Assembly: GCF_030164465.1 (NCBI RefSeq)
Contig: NZ_JASNJE010000022.1
Location: forward strand, 1-64,000
DNA length: 64,000 nucleotides
From: Sedimentitalea xiamensis
Lineage (GTDB): Bacteria; Pseudomonadota; Alphaproteobacteria; Rhodobacterales; Rhodobacteraceae
Direction: 5' to 3'
In this document: positions 1-7,955 of the stretch, piece by piece
Layout of the letters: every line of letters starts with the position of its first letter
Numbering within the stretch: the stretch's first letter is position 1
Translations under genes and position numbers: made by a program
Notes under the pieces: model-generated
What the model saw: the letters and a program-made list of their open reading frames with translations, nothing else
Databases searched by the model: none
Told to the model about the DNA's origin: nothing

Positions 1-163
1 CCGGGTTGGACGCCGCCCGCGCGATGAAATCCGCCGAAACCTTCGCCTTGTCATGCCCGTAAGGCACCAGATCCGCGTCCGATATCCCAAGCTTCGCCCC
101 GATCGCCTGGATCGGCTCCTTGACCGCTTCACGCGCGATCTCAATATCCGTCTTGAATGCCAT
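1..163 (-). CDS. fhs: Formate--tetrahydrofolate ligase, N-terminal part (runs off the window)
   Basis: Only the first 54 codons are present; the gene continues to the left of the window. The reading frame starts [10 protein letters not shown] and contains KLGIS followed by [10 protein letters not shown], the characteristic N-terminus of 10-formyl-THF synthetase. The enzyme joins formate to tetrahydrofolate with ATP in the cytoplasm, supplying one-carbon units. The start at 163 is set by the conserved N-terminus. A 5-formyl-THF cyclo-ligase lies 2 kb away on the same strand and a THF-dependent demethylase-like gene at 38 kb, so folate one-carbon chemistry recurs in the window. Identification rests on the N-terminus only. 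Confidence 0.85.
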   Translation of the reverse strand, partial: MAFKTDIEIAREAVKEPIQAIGAKLGISDADLVPYGHDKAKVSADFIARAASNP

Positions 164-327
164 GATATAGGTTCCCTCTTGTCTGACATGTCCCATGCCC
201 GGATTTTACGCGGAGCGTCGGGACAACCGTGGCTGTCTTTGAGGATCGCGAGTCACGCCCTCACCTGTTTTTCCTAGGAGTAAAGTATATTTCCTAAAGA
301 TCAAGGGTGAAATGCAGGGTCATTGTT
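164..327 (-). promoter_or_regulatory. Intergenic region upstream of fhs
   Basis: This 164-bp gap between the end of the NnrU-family gene and the start of fhs contains an AT-rich patch (about 268-305) unlike the surrounding GC-rich DNA. In it TTTCCTA occurs twice as a direct repeat (270-276 and 290-296), 20 bp apart or two helical turns. An fhs promoter or operator is likely here, but no convincing -35/-10 pair or known box could be assigned. Confidence 0.35.
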
Positions 328-978
328 TCACCAGACTGCGGGCACACCGATCACGAAAGGATGCAGGGCCACCAGAAGACCCGCGAGGAGAAGTCCCGCC
401 AGCCCGCGCCTGAGGGAGAACGGTCCGGCCAGCCCGCGTCGCGGCAGCAGCGCGCGCCAGGTGTCCCTGCCCATTGTCCCCTGGCGGCGCCGGTCGATGA
501 GACGCATCCCCAGCAGCGCGAAACAGGCGAAGCCGCCGAACATCAGCACATGCGCCAGATCGCCGTTGGGAACCAGGTGGCCCAGAGCCCAAAGCGCCAG
601 CGCCGCCAGAACCGGATGCCGGGTCAGCCCGACGATCCCCGGATTGTCCGGATCGAACCTGTCGTCATGCGCGCCGCCGAAGGAGAACGGGTTGGGCCGG
701 GCCAGCGCCAGAGCGAGAACGAGGCAGGCCAGGATCATCGCCGCGAGGGTCACATGGTTCTGCCAGCCCGCGCGCGGCCAAAGTTCGACGAAGGGCGCGC
801 GCTGCGCGGCGCCGATCAGCCAGATCAGGATCGCGAGGGACAGCACGGAATAGGCGATACCGAATCCCGCGGCGCCGAGCCGCGCCACCAGCCAGGGCTT
901 GACCGGCGGGCGCACGGGAATCGCGTGACTCAGCAGAAAGACCGTCCAGGCGGCGGCGTATTCACCCCATCCGCCCAT
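328..978 (-). CDS. nnrU: NnrU family membrane protein
   Basis: A 216-residue, strongly hydrophobic protein with about five or six membrane spans. It carries the NnrU-type central stretch GLTRHPVLAALALWALGHLV and the following NGDLAHVLMFGG. NnrU proteins are inner-membrane proteins found with denitrification and nitric-oxide genes; their biochemical role is not settled and they resemble the isoprenylcysteine methyltransferase-like membrane fold. The gene begins 1 bp after the NnrS stop codon, so the two are almost certainly co-transcribed with the upstream cyclo-ligase. No denitrification reductase is visible in the window, so this looks like a stand-alone NO-related module. Confidence 0.8.
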   Translation of the reverse strand: MGGWGEYAAAWTVFLLSHAIPVRPPVKPWLVARLGAAGFGIAYSVLSLAILIWLIGAAQRAPFVELWPRAGWQNHVTLAAMILACLVLALALARPNPFSFGGAHDDRFDPDNPGIVGLTRHPVLAALALWALGHLVPNGDLAHVLMFGGFACFALLGMRLIDRRRQGTMGRDTWRALLPRRGLAGPFSLRRGLAGLLLAGLLVALHPFVIGVPAVW

Positions 979-979
979 G

Positions 980-2170
980 TCAGCGCCCCGGCCGTGGCCG
1001 GGTCAGGATCGGCCAGTAGATCAGCGCAAACCCGCCGAAGGCCACGATCCAGGCGCCCGCGGCCAGATGCAGCAGCCAGCCCTGCGCCGGAAACAGACCG
1101 GCGGCGAAACGGGCCAGAACCGACAGGATCAGGGCCAGATACAGCGTGGCGATTGCGCCGGTGGCCTGCAGCGGACGCCCGGCGTGGCCGAGGCTGGCGC
1201 GGGTCATGACCGCAAGCGTCATCAGCCCGACAGCTCCGGCCATCCAGACATGCTGCGCGGCCAGCGAGATCGTCGGCAGAAGAATCCCCGCCGCGACGGC
1301 TAGAAATCCCAGGGGGACGAAGGCGTATCCGGCATGCAGCACCCAGACCAGCGCTTCGGAGCGGGTCTGCGTGCCCGCCCAACGGGACAGCCGCCAGGAC
1401 TGTGCGGCAGCGGCCAGGGCGCAGGCTGCGGCGGTCGCGGCATGATCCGGTCCCGTGACCCAGAGACCGAGCGCCAGCAGTGTCAGAAGCAGCACCGCCG
1501 CGTCGGCCTTTCCGGCGGCGGCGGGCAGGCCGTGGTGCGGGCGCTTCATCAGCCAGTTGCGGGTGAAGGCGGGCACGATGCGTCCGCCGATCAGGGCGAT
1601 CAGCAGCACCGCCACCGCCAGGCCGAGCCGCAGGCCCGCCCCGACCGCCGGATAGCCGCCGCGCGCCGCGTCGAGGTGAAACAGCGCATTGGCCAGGGTC
1701 ATTCCCAGGACCAGCGCCACGATCATCAGGTTCTTCCAGTTGCGCCCGGCGACGATCTCGCGCAGCAGCAGCGCCATCAGAGCAACGAAGAACGCCAGAT
1801 CCGCGCCCATGACCAGGGTCCAGGGCAGGGTGGCGGAAACCGCCACGGCCAGCCGTCCCAGCAGCCAGAGTCCGGCCAGTCCCGCCAGCGGCGCTCCGGT
1901 CAGCGGCGCGCGCCCGGTCCAGTTCGGCACGGCGGTCAGGAGAAAGCCGGCGAGCACCGCGCCGAGATAGCCGAAGAGGAAGGCATGCGCATGCCAGGAC
2001 ACCGGGTCCAGGGCGGTCGGAAGGATATCGCGGCCGGTCAGCATCAGCACCCAGATCGCCATCGCCAGCGCCGCCCAGATCGCCCCCATCAGAAAGAAAG
2101 GGCGGAATCCGAGGCTGAGAAAGGCCGCGACCGGCCTTGGTCCGGTTTGGTTCCGCGCGGTCGCCATCAT
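980..2170 (-). CDS. nnrS: NnrS family haem-copper membrane protein
   Basis: A 396-residue polytopic protein with about twelve hydrophobic segments. It begins with the NnrS-type FLSLGFRPFFLMGAIWAAL motif and has conserved histidines in SWHAHAFLFGY (near residue 60) and in the HVWMAGAVGLMTLAVMTR segment. NnrS proteins bind haem and copper and help cells tolerate nitric oxide; they are often induced by NO-responsive regulators. The start overlaps the cyclo-ligase stop by 4 bp, showing translational coupling. A second Met directly after the first leaves a one-codon ambiguity in the start. Confidence 0.88.
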   Translation of the reverse strand: MMATARNQTGPRPVAAFLSLGFRPFFLMGAIWAALAMAIWVLMLTGRDILPTALDPVSWHAHAFLFGYLGAVLAGFLLTAVPNWTGRAPLTGAPLAGLAGLWLLGRLAVAVSATLPWTLVMGADLAFFVALMALLLREIVAGRNWKNLMIVALVLGMTLANALFHLDAARGGYPAVGAGLRLGLAVAVLLIALIGGRIVPAFTRNWLMKRPHHGLPAAAGKADAAVLLLTLLALGLWVTGPDHAATAAACALAAAAQSWRLSRWAGTQTRSEALVWVLHAGYAFVPLGFLAVAAGILLPTISLAAQHVWMAGAVGLMTLAVMTRASLGHAGRPLQATGAIATLYLALILSVLARFAAGLFPAQGWLLHLAAGAWIVAFGGFALIYWPILTRPRPGR

Positions 2171-2859
2171 TTCGTCTCTGGTCGGTGAATCCCGGTTTCG
2201 GTGACGATCAGCTGCATCGGAACATCATGCGGCTGCGGATAGATCGTCGCAATGCGCGCGCTCTCCAGCCCGACGCCGATGGCGAGCGGGCGTGGCGACA
2301 TGGCCGCGAGCGTCCGGTCGAAATACCCGCCGCCATACCCCAGCCGATAGCCGGCCGGGTCCCAGCCGACGACCGGGGACAGGGTGATATCGGGCAGGAT
2401 GTCCGGGCCTTCGGCAGGCACCGGGATGTTCCAGACTTCGCGCACCATCGGGGTGTCTGGCGTCCAGGCGCGAAAGGTCAGCGGGCTGTCCTTGCGGGCC
2501 ACCCGCGGCAGGGCCGCCCTGGCCCCGCGCGCCGCAAGCCCTGCCAGCCAGAACCGTAGGTCGAGCTCTGACTTGATCGGCCACCAGGCCGAGATCGTGA
2601 CTCCGTCGAGGCCGCCCAGCCGCTCGGCCAGCGCGGCATCGAGATGCGCCGCGACCGCTTGTGCCGCGGCCTTGCGTGTCGCGACCGGCAGCGCGGACCG
2701 GTCGGACAGAAGCCGCAGCCGTTCCGCCTTGCGCCAGCGCGCCACATCCCGCGCCTGTTCGGGATCGACGGCCAGCGGATCGAAATAGGCCGGATCGATC
2801 TCGCGCGCCAGGCAGGCGGGCGAGGCCAGATCCCGCGGGTTTGGGCGATCACCGTTCAT
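2167..2859 (-). CDS. 5-formyltetrahydrofolate cyclo-ligase
   Basis: A 230-residue protein ending in the family signature YGGGYFDRTLAAM, preceded by the phosphate-binding region around LGYGGG. The N-terminal KAERLRLLSDRSALP helix is typical of cyclo-ligases. The enzyme converts 5-formyl-THF to 5,10-methenyl-THF with ATP, returning the storage folate to the active pool. It is the first gene of an operon with nnrS and nnrU (4-bp overlap), an unexpected pairing of folate repair with NO tolerance. A candidate NsrR-like palindrome lies about 105 bp upstream of its start. Confidence 0.9.
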   Translation of the reverse strand: MNGDRPNPRDLASPACLAREIDPAYFDPLAVDPEQARDVARWRKAERLRLLSDRSALPVATRKAAAQAVAAHLDAALAERLGGLDGVTISAWWPIKSELDLRFWLAGLAARGARAALPRVARKDSPLTFRAWTPDTPMVREVWNIPVPAEGPDILPDITLSPVVGWDPAGYRLGYGGGYFDRTLAAMSPRPLAIGVGLESARIATIYPQPHDVPMQLIVTETGIHRPETK

Positions 2860-2963
2860 CGGGCGCGGCCTGATTCCCGGTGTGCCGGGGCGAGACGGAA
2901 AGGGCGGGAGACAGCATGGCAGAAGAATCCGGTTCGGGGCTTGCGCGAAAGATAAACCTGGGT

Positions 2964-2986
2964 AATAGGTATTGTAAATACCAATT
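2964..2986. promoter_or_regulatory. NsrR-like palindromic operator
   Basis: A 23-bp imperfect palindrome with arms AATAGGTATT and AATACCAATT (9 of 10 positions complementary) around GTA. Its core, GGTATTG-T-AAATACC, matches the general Rrf2/NsrR half-site pattern GYATTT-N-AAATRC with one mismatch. It sits between the divergent cyclo-ligase/nnrS/nnrU operon and the leader/DUF6522 gene, overlapping a weak candidate -10 (TAATAG) for the plus-strand genes. Because nnrS-type genes are common NsrR targets, an NO-sensing repressor is a reasonable guess; the regulator itself is not in the window. Confidence 0.45.
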
Positions 2987-3073
2987 GAGCGGGAGAGCGG
3001 GATTGCACCTCACGTCCTGCACCGGTTTCGGCCGGCGCGGCGGTCCACGCGCTCTGGAAAAAGGAGACGTTTC

Positions 3074-3130
3074 ATGGATTTCCGGCTTCACCTCCGTGCC
3101 GCCCTCGGCGCGACCCGTTTGCGGGGCTAG
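3074..3130 (+). CDS. Possible 18-codon leader peptide upstream of the DUF6522-like gene
   Basis: A short frame, MDFRLHLRAALGATRLRG, begins 7-8 nt after an excellent ribosome binding site (AAAAAGGAG) and ends 5 nt before the next gene's ATG. That next gene has no clear ribosome binding site of its own, so translation of the short frame could deliver ribosomes to it. The two frames differ, so this is not simply an earlier start. Whether the peptide has any function, such as attenuation, cannot be told from sequence. Confidence 0.45.
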   Translation: MDFRLHLRAALGATRLRG

Positions 3131-3135
3131 GCGGC

Positions 3136-3402
3136 ATGGAAACGGTCACTGTCACACCCGGCGGATTCGAGGTCGATGCGTCCATGCTGGCATCCGCCTT
3201 CGGACTGGACGAAGCGTCCGTGCGCGACAAGATGCGCGCGGGCGAGATCACCAGCCTGTGCGAGACAGGCATCGATTCGGATGCGGGCCGGTTCCGGCTG
3301 ACGTTTCGCCATGGGACGCGCACCTTTCGGTTGACGGTGGATGATGCGGGCCGGGTGATCTCGCGGGCCCGGTTCGACGGGCGGTCGCCGGCGCGGGAAT
3401 GA
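3136..3402 (+). CDS. Small DUF6522-like protein
   Basis: An 88-residue soluble protein starting METVTVTPGGFEVDA, with a predicted helix (ASMLASAFGL) and later beta strands (GRFRLTFRHGTRTFRLTVDD). This pattern fits the small DUF6522 family seen next to nitrogen-oxide and respiration genes in Alphaproteobacteria; that assignment is from memory of the family and is moderate. It has no cysteines besides LCETG, no signal peptide and no membrane span. Its only plausible ribosome supply is through the preceding 18-codon frame. It converges with ectR, with 9 bp between stop codons. Confidence 0.6.
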   Translation: METVTVTPGGFEVDASMLASAFGLDEASVRDKMRAGEITSLCETGIDSDAGRFRLTFRHGTRTFRLTVDDAGRVISRARFDGRSPARE

Positions 3403-3411
3403 CGCCCGGCG

Positions 3412-3924
3412 TCAGGATCTGGTCGCCGGGCGCGCGATATCGCCGAGGTCGAGCACGGGGGAGGCGTCGAGAGCTTCGGCCCCAAGCATGGCGGCCACCC
3501 GTTCCAGCGAGGCGACCAGCATGGACTGCTCCCAATCGGACAGGGCTTCGAACCGGCGGGCAAACTGCTGTTGCAGGGCGTCCGGCGCGGCGGCGACCGC
3601 GTCCCGTCCCTGACCGGTCATCACGATATGGGTCTGGCGGCGGTCGGTATCCGACTTCTGCCGCGACACCATGCCCTGTCCGACCAGCTTGTCCACCAGC
3701 GAGGTGACGGTCGCCTGCGAAATGCCCATCTGCCGCGAGATATCCTTGGCGGTGCAGTCCGCGCGTTCGGACACCACCTGCAACACGCGGAACTGCACCG
3801 CCGTCAGGCCGGCGGCCTGGGCCAGTTCCCGGCCGTAGATTTCCGTGGCGCGCAGAATCCTGCGCAATGCGATCAGGCAGGAATCGATGCGGTCCATGAC
3901 GGTCTTTCGTTGCGTCGACGCCAT
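3412..3924 (-). CDS. ectR: EctR, MarR-family regulator of ectoine genes
   Basis: A 170-residue MarR-type winged-helix protein with the HTH region AKDISRQMGISQATVTSLVDKL and the wing KSDTDRRQTHIVMT. It is divergent from ectABC-ask, the standard place for EctR, which represses ectoine synthesis in halotolerant bacteria. A longer frame reaches 4008, but the Met at 3924 (MASTQRKT) follows a GGAAAGGTGA-like ribosome site and matches usual EctR length. It probably binds the shared 200-bp intergenic region. Confidence 0.85.
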   Translation of the reverse strand: MASTQRKTVMDRIDSCLIALRRILRATEIYGRELAQAAGLTAVQFRVLQVVSERADCTAKDISRQMGISQATVTSLVDKLVGQGMVSRQKSDTDRRQTHIVMTGQGRDAVAAAPDALQQQFARRFEALSDWEQSMLVASLERVAAMLGAEALDASPVLDLGDIARPATRS

Positions 3925-4123
3925 GATGACATCACCTTTCCGCGCCGGCAAGCCGGCCGAACCAAATGCGTAGATTATCGAAATAAAAACCGGGGGCGTG
4001 ACGCTCAAAGCTTCATGACTGGATGTTTTATGGCGGTCTTACATATATATTTTCGGTTCCATGTTGATTTCTCCCGATCATGTGTTACTTAGCTTTTCGA
4101 AGTTTATAGGAGAAGTTCAGTCC
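3925..4123. promoter_or_regulatory. ectR-ectA divergent control region
   Basis: A 199-bp AT-enriched intergenic region between the divergent ectR and ectA genes. It holds an ATATATAT tract (about 4043-4050), a TTGATT hexamer at 4064-4069 that could be a -35, and a ribosome site ATAGGAGA at 4106-4113 for ectA. No -10 is convincing. EctR and osmotic control would be expected here by analogy with other ectoine clusters. Confidence 0.5.
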
Positions 4124-4654
4124 ATGCCCCAGCCTGACCGGAAGACTTGTATCCCAGAGTTCGACCTGCGCAGGCCCGGCCCCGAAGATGGGGCCGCGAT
4201 CTGGGAACTCGTGCGCGACTGCAAGCCGCTCGACGAGAATTCGATGTATTGCAACCTCATTCAGTGCGACCATTTCCGCGACACCTGCGTCCTTGCAGGA
4301 AGCCGGGGTGAAGCGGTCGGCTGGGTGTCGGCCTATTTCCTGCCCGACGATCCGACGACCCTGTTCGTCTGGCAGGTCGCGGTATCGGCTGCGGCCCGCG
4401 GCACCGGGCTTGGCGTCAGGATGATCGAGCATCTGCTGGGCCGCGCCGAATGCCGGGGGATCGAACAGCTTCAGACGACGATCACGTCGGATAACGACGC
4501 GTCCTGGGGCATGTTCCGCAAACTGGCGCGCGCGCGCGGCGGGGCGCTGAGCCATACCGCCCATTTCACCCGCGACGGCCATTTCGATGGCCGGCACGCG
4601 ACCGAACACATGGTCACGATCGACCTGCCGGAGCGGTTGAAGAAAGCCGCCTGA
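4124..4654 (+). CDS. ectA: L-2,4-diaminobutyrate acetyltransferase
   Basis: A 176-residue GNAT-fold protein. The EctA signature is visible: LRRPGPEDGAAIWELVRDC near the start, LDENSMYCNLIQCDHF, and the acetyl-CoA region AVSAAARGTGLGVRMIEHLL. It acetylates the gamma-amino group of diaminobutyrate, the second step of ectoine synthesis, in the cytoplasm. The ATG at 4124 follows a good ribosome site at 4106-4113; an earlier in-frame Met at 4061 would add 21 unrelated residues. First gene of ectABC-ask. Confidence 0.95.
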   Translation: MPQPDRKTCIPEFDLRRPGPEDGAAIWELVRDCKPLDENSMYCNLIQCDHFRDTCVLAGSRGEAVGWVSAYFLPDDPTTLFVWQVAVSAAARGTGLGVRMIEHLLGRAECRGIEQLQTTITSDNDASWGMFRKLARARGGALSHTAHFTRDGHFDGRHATEHMVTIDLPERLKKAA

Positions 4655-4707
4655 GCGCGATGCTTCGCCCGTTCCTTTTCCAGACAATTCTGACAACAGG
4701 AGTTCCC

Positions 4708-5997
4708 ATGTCGAGCGATACGACATCGCAAACCGCTATTTTCGAACGCCGCGAATCCGAAGCGCGCAGCTATTGCCGCGGGTTCAACCGGGTGTTCGAG
4801 ACCGCCCGCGGGTCCGAGATCACGGATACCGGCGGCAACACCTTCATCGATTTCCTGGCCGGCTGTTCCTCGCTGAACTACGGTCACAACGACCCGGACA
4901 TGAAGACCGCCCTGATCGCGCATATGATCGACGACGGGCTGACCCATGGTCTGGACCTGCACACCGACACCAAGGCCGAATTTCTTGACGCGTTCGAAAC
5001 GCATATCCTGAAACCCCGCGACATGGACCACAAGGTCATGTTCACCGGCCCGACCGGGGCCAACGCCGTCGAGGCGGCGCTGAAACTGGCCCGCAAGGTG
5101 ACGGGACGCAGCAATATCGTCGCCTTCACCAACGGCTTTCACGGTGTGACCATGGGGGCGCTTGCGGCGACGGGCAACGGGTATCACCGCGGCGGCGCAC
5201 ATGCCGAATTGTCAGGCGTGACGCGGCTGCCCTTTGACGGATACATGGGGCCGGAAACCGACACGGCGGACCTGCTCGAAGCGATGCTGGAGGACCGATC
5301 CAGCGGGCTGGACGCTCCGGCCGCGATCATCCTGGAAACCGTGCAGGGCGAAGGCGGGCTGAATGCCGCGCGTCCGGAATGGGTGAAACGGGTGGCCGAA
5401 CTGGCGAAACGCCACGGCGCGCTGCTGATCATCGACGACATCCAGGCCGGTTGCGGACGCACCGGGACCTTCTTTTCGTTCGAAGAGATGGGCGTCATGC
5501 CCGATATCGTCACGATGGCGAAATCCGTGTCCGGTTTCGGCCTGCCGATGGCCCTGATGCTGGTGCGTCCGGAACACGACGTTTTCGGCCCGGCAGAACA
5601 CAACGGGACGTTTCGCGGCAATACCCATGCCTTCGTGACCGCCCGCGTGGCGATCGAGAAATTCTGGTCCGACGATGCCTTTCAGGGCGAACTTGCCGAA
5701 AAGGCGGAAACCCTGAGCCGGGCGATGGCGGATCTCGCGGCGCTGATCCCCGGCGCGCGCCTGAAGGGGCGCGGGCTGATGCAGGGGGTCGATGTCGGGT
5801 CCGGCGAGATGGCGGGCGACATCTGCGCGCGCGCCTTCCACAAGGGCCTGATCATCGAGACCTCGGGATCGGACGACCAGGTGGTCAAGGTTCTCGCGCC
5901 GCTCACGACACCCGAAAAGACCTTTCGCAAAGGTTTGAACATCCTGCTGGACGCGGCCCGCGATGCCGCCGCCTCCGGCCGACTTGCAGCGGAGTAA
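4708..5997 (+). CDS. ectB: Diaminobutyrate--2-oxoglutarate transaminase
   Basis: A 429-residue class III PLP aminotransferase. [16 protein letters not shown] (from residue 114) binds the cofactor phosphate, [13 protein letters not shown] holds the cofactor-contacting Asp, and K272 in [12 protein letters not shown] is the expected Schiff-base lysine. It makes L-2,4-diaminobutyrate from aspartate semialdehyde and glutamate, the first committed step of ectoine synthesis. The ATG at 4708 has ACAGGAG upstream. It lies between ectA and ectC with a 5-bp gap to ectC. Confidence 0.96.
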   Translation: MSSDTTSQTAIFERRESEARSYCRGFNRVFETARGSEITDTGGNTFIDFLAGCSSLNYGHNDPDMKTALIAHMIDDGLTHGLDLHTDTKAEFLDAFETHILKPRDMDHKVMFTGPTGANAVEAALKLARKVTGRSNIVAFTNGFHGVTMGALAATGNGYHRGGAHAELSGVTRLPFDGYMGPETDTADLLEAMLEDRSSGLDAPAAIILETVQGEGGLNAARPEWVKRVAELAKRHGALLIIDDIQAGCGRTGTFFSFEEMGVMPDIVTMAKSVSGFGLPMALMLVRPEHDVFGPAEHNGTFRGNTHAFVTARVAIEKFWSDDAFQGELAEKAETLSRAMADLAALIPGARLKGRGLMQGVDVGSGEMAGDICARAFHKGLIIETSGSDDQVVKVLAPLTTPEKTFRKGLNILLDAARDAAASGRLAAE

Positions 5998-6002
5998 GCG
6001 AC

Positions 6003-6395
6003 ATGATCGTCAGAGACCTCAACGAAATCATCAAGAACGACCCCGACCGCGTCGTCAGCGATGCCAGGTGGTCCTCCATCCGGATGCTGCTGGCGCAGGA
6101 CAAGATGGGATTTTCCTTTCACGTCACCTTCCTTGAGGCCGGATCGGAGCACACGTTCGAATACAAGAACCACTTCGAAAGCGTCTATTGCATGCAGGGC
6201 AAGGGGTCGATCACCGACCTCGCGACCGGCGAAACGCACCGGATCAAGCCGGGCGTCATGTATGCGCTCAACGCCCATGACCGCCACATCCTGCGCGCCG
6301 AGGAGGAACTGGTCATGGCCTGCGTGTTCAACCCGCCCGTGACCGGATCCGAGGTGCATCGCGAAGACGGCTCCTATGCGTTGGAAGACGCCTGA
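6003..6395 (+). CDS. ectC: L-ectoine synthase
   Basis: A 130-residue cupin enzyme that cyclises N-gamma-acetyl-diaminobutyrate to ectoine. It begins [10 protein letters not shown], and the cupin motifs include [18 protein letters not shown] and the iron-ligand region [14 protein letters not shown]. Length is normal for EctC. It starts 5 bp after the ectB stop codon. No ectD (hydroxylase) follows; the operon goes straight to ask, so 5-hydroxyectoine is not predicted from this locus. Confidence 0.96.
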   Translation: MIVRDLNEIIKNDPDRVVSDARWSSIRMLLAQDKMGFSFHVTFLEAGSEHTFEYKNHFESVYCMQGKGSITDLATGETHRIKPGVMYALNAHDRHILRAEEELVMACVFNPPVTGSEVHREDGSYALEDA

Positions 6396-6441
6396 GTCTT
6401 ATGGAACAGAGGCCCGGCGCAGACTGCCGGGGAATGAGATC

Positions 6442-7890
6442 GTGACCCTTCCAAGACACACTGTCGAAAAGATCGGCGGCACGTCCATGAGCCGTCTGAA
6501 CGAACTCCGCGACACGCTGTTCATCGGCGCACGCGCGGGCGAGGACCTCTATCGCCGCATTTTCGTGGTGTCCGCCTTCGGCGGCATCACCGACCTGCTG
6601 CTGGAGCACAAGAAATCCGGCGCGCCGGGCGTCTATGCGTTGTTCGCCAATGACGACAACGACCACGGCTGGCTCGACGCCCTGACCGGTGTCGGGGCCG
6701 CCATGAACGAGGCGCATCGCGCGGTGCTGGCGCATCCGGCAGACCTGACGGCGGCGGATGAATTCGTCCGCGAGCGCATCGAAGGCGCGCGGTCCTGCCT
6801 GTTCGACCTGCAAAGGCTGTGCTCCTACGGGCATTTCCGCCTGTCCAGCCACATGCTGGTGATCCGGGAACTGCTCAGCGGGCTGGGGGAGGCGCATTCC
6901 GGTTTCGTCACCACGCTGATGTTGCAGCGCGCCGGGCTGGCGGCGCGGTTCATCGACCTCAGCGGCTGGCGCGACGAACGCGAACACACGCTCGCCGAAC
7001 GCATCGCCGCCGGGCTGGACCAGGTCGACCTGACCTGCGAACTGCCTGTGGTGACGGGGTATGCCCAGTGCAGCGCCGGGCTGATGCGGGAATTCGACCG
7101 CGGCTATTCCGAAGTCACCTTCGCCAATATCGCCGCGCAGACCGGCGCCGCCGAAGCGATCATCCACAAGGAATTCCACCTGTCTTCCGCCGATCCAAAG
7201 CTGGTGGGCGAAGACGCCGTGCGCAAGCTGGGCCATACCAATTACGACGTGGCCGACCAGCTGTCCAACACCGGGATGGAGGCGATCCACCCGAAGGCGG
7301 CCAAGGTGCTGCGCCAGGCGGATATCGTGCTGCGCGTGACCAACGCCTTTGAATCCGACGATCCGGGCACCCTGATCGACGACCGTGAGGCGGAGGTTCC
7401 GGGCGTCGAGATCGTCACCGGACTGAATGTCGTGGCGCTGGAACTGTTCGAACAGGACATGGTCGGGGTCAAGGGGTATGACGGGGCCATCCTCGATGCG
7501 CTCGGCCGCCACAAGGTGCGGATCGTGTCAAAGACGTCGAACGCCAACACGATCACCCATTATGTCGAGGCGTCGCTGAAGACCGTGCGCCGGGTGGTGC
7601 GGGACCTCGAAGGCGTCTATCCGTCCGCCGACATCGGCGCGCGCACCCTGTGCATCGTGTCGGCCATCGGGCGCGACCTGACCGGCACCAGGGCGCTGTC
7701 GCGCGGCCTGGAGGCGATGGACGCCGCCGGGCTGTCGGTGATCGCGGCGCATCAGACGCCCCGCAATGTCGATGTGCAGTTCGTTCTGGCCGCAGATGAC
7801 AAGACCGCTGCCATAACGGCGCTGCATCGGGCCTTGATCCCGCCTCCGCAAGCCGGGACAGGCGCGGCAAAACCGCTGAAAGCCGCCTGA
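6442..7890 (+). CDS. ask: Ectoine-specific aspartokinase (Ask_Ect)
   Basis: A 482-residue aspartokinase with the N-terminal HTVEKIGGTSMSR motif, the aspartate-binding SEVTFANIAAQTGA region and C-terminal ACT segments (KVRIVSKTSNANTITHYV; LCIVSAIGRDLTGT). It phosphorylates aspartate and in ectoine clusters is a dedicated, feedback-insensitive isoform. I chose GTG 6442, which has GGGGA about 8 nt upstream; a longer frame to 6376 would overlap ectC and add unrelated residues. It completes ectABC-ask and converges with the iron operon, with no obvious terminator in the 65-bp gap. Confidence 0.9.
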   Translation: MTLPRHTVEKIGGTSMSRLNELRDTLFIGARAGEDLYRRIFVVSAFGGITDLLLEHKKSGAPGVYALFANDDNDHGWLDALTGVGAAMNEAHRAVLAHPADLTAADEFVRERIEGARSCLFDLQRLCSYGHFRLSSHMLVIRELLSGLGEAHSGFVTTLMLQRAGLAARFIDLSGWRDEREHTLAERIAAGLDQVDLTCELPVVTGYAQCSAGLMREFDRGYSEVTFANIAAQTGAAEAIIHKEFHLSSADPKLVGEDAVRKLGHTNYDVADQLSNTGMEAIHPKAAKVLRQADIVLRVTNAFESDDPGTLIDDREAEVPGVEIVTGLNVVALELFEQDMVGVKGYDGAILDALGRHKVRIVSKTSNANTITHYVEASLKTVRRVVRDLEGVYPSADIGARTLCIVSAIGRDLTGTRALSRGLEAMDAAGLSVIAAHQTPRNVDVQFVLAADDKTAAITALHRALIPPPQAGTGAAKPLKAA

Positions 7891-7955
7891 TTTTCCCAAT
7901 CCGGATTCAGGACATGGCCCGCGCCGTCGCGGCGGCGGAACGAACGCTGCGCGGG

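Noticed and set aside
53-277. 74-codon plus-strand frame at the left edge
   Set aside because: It overlaps the start of fhs antisense and crosses the fhs upstream region with no ribosome site.
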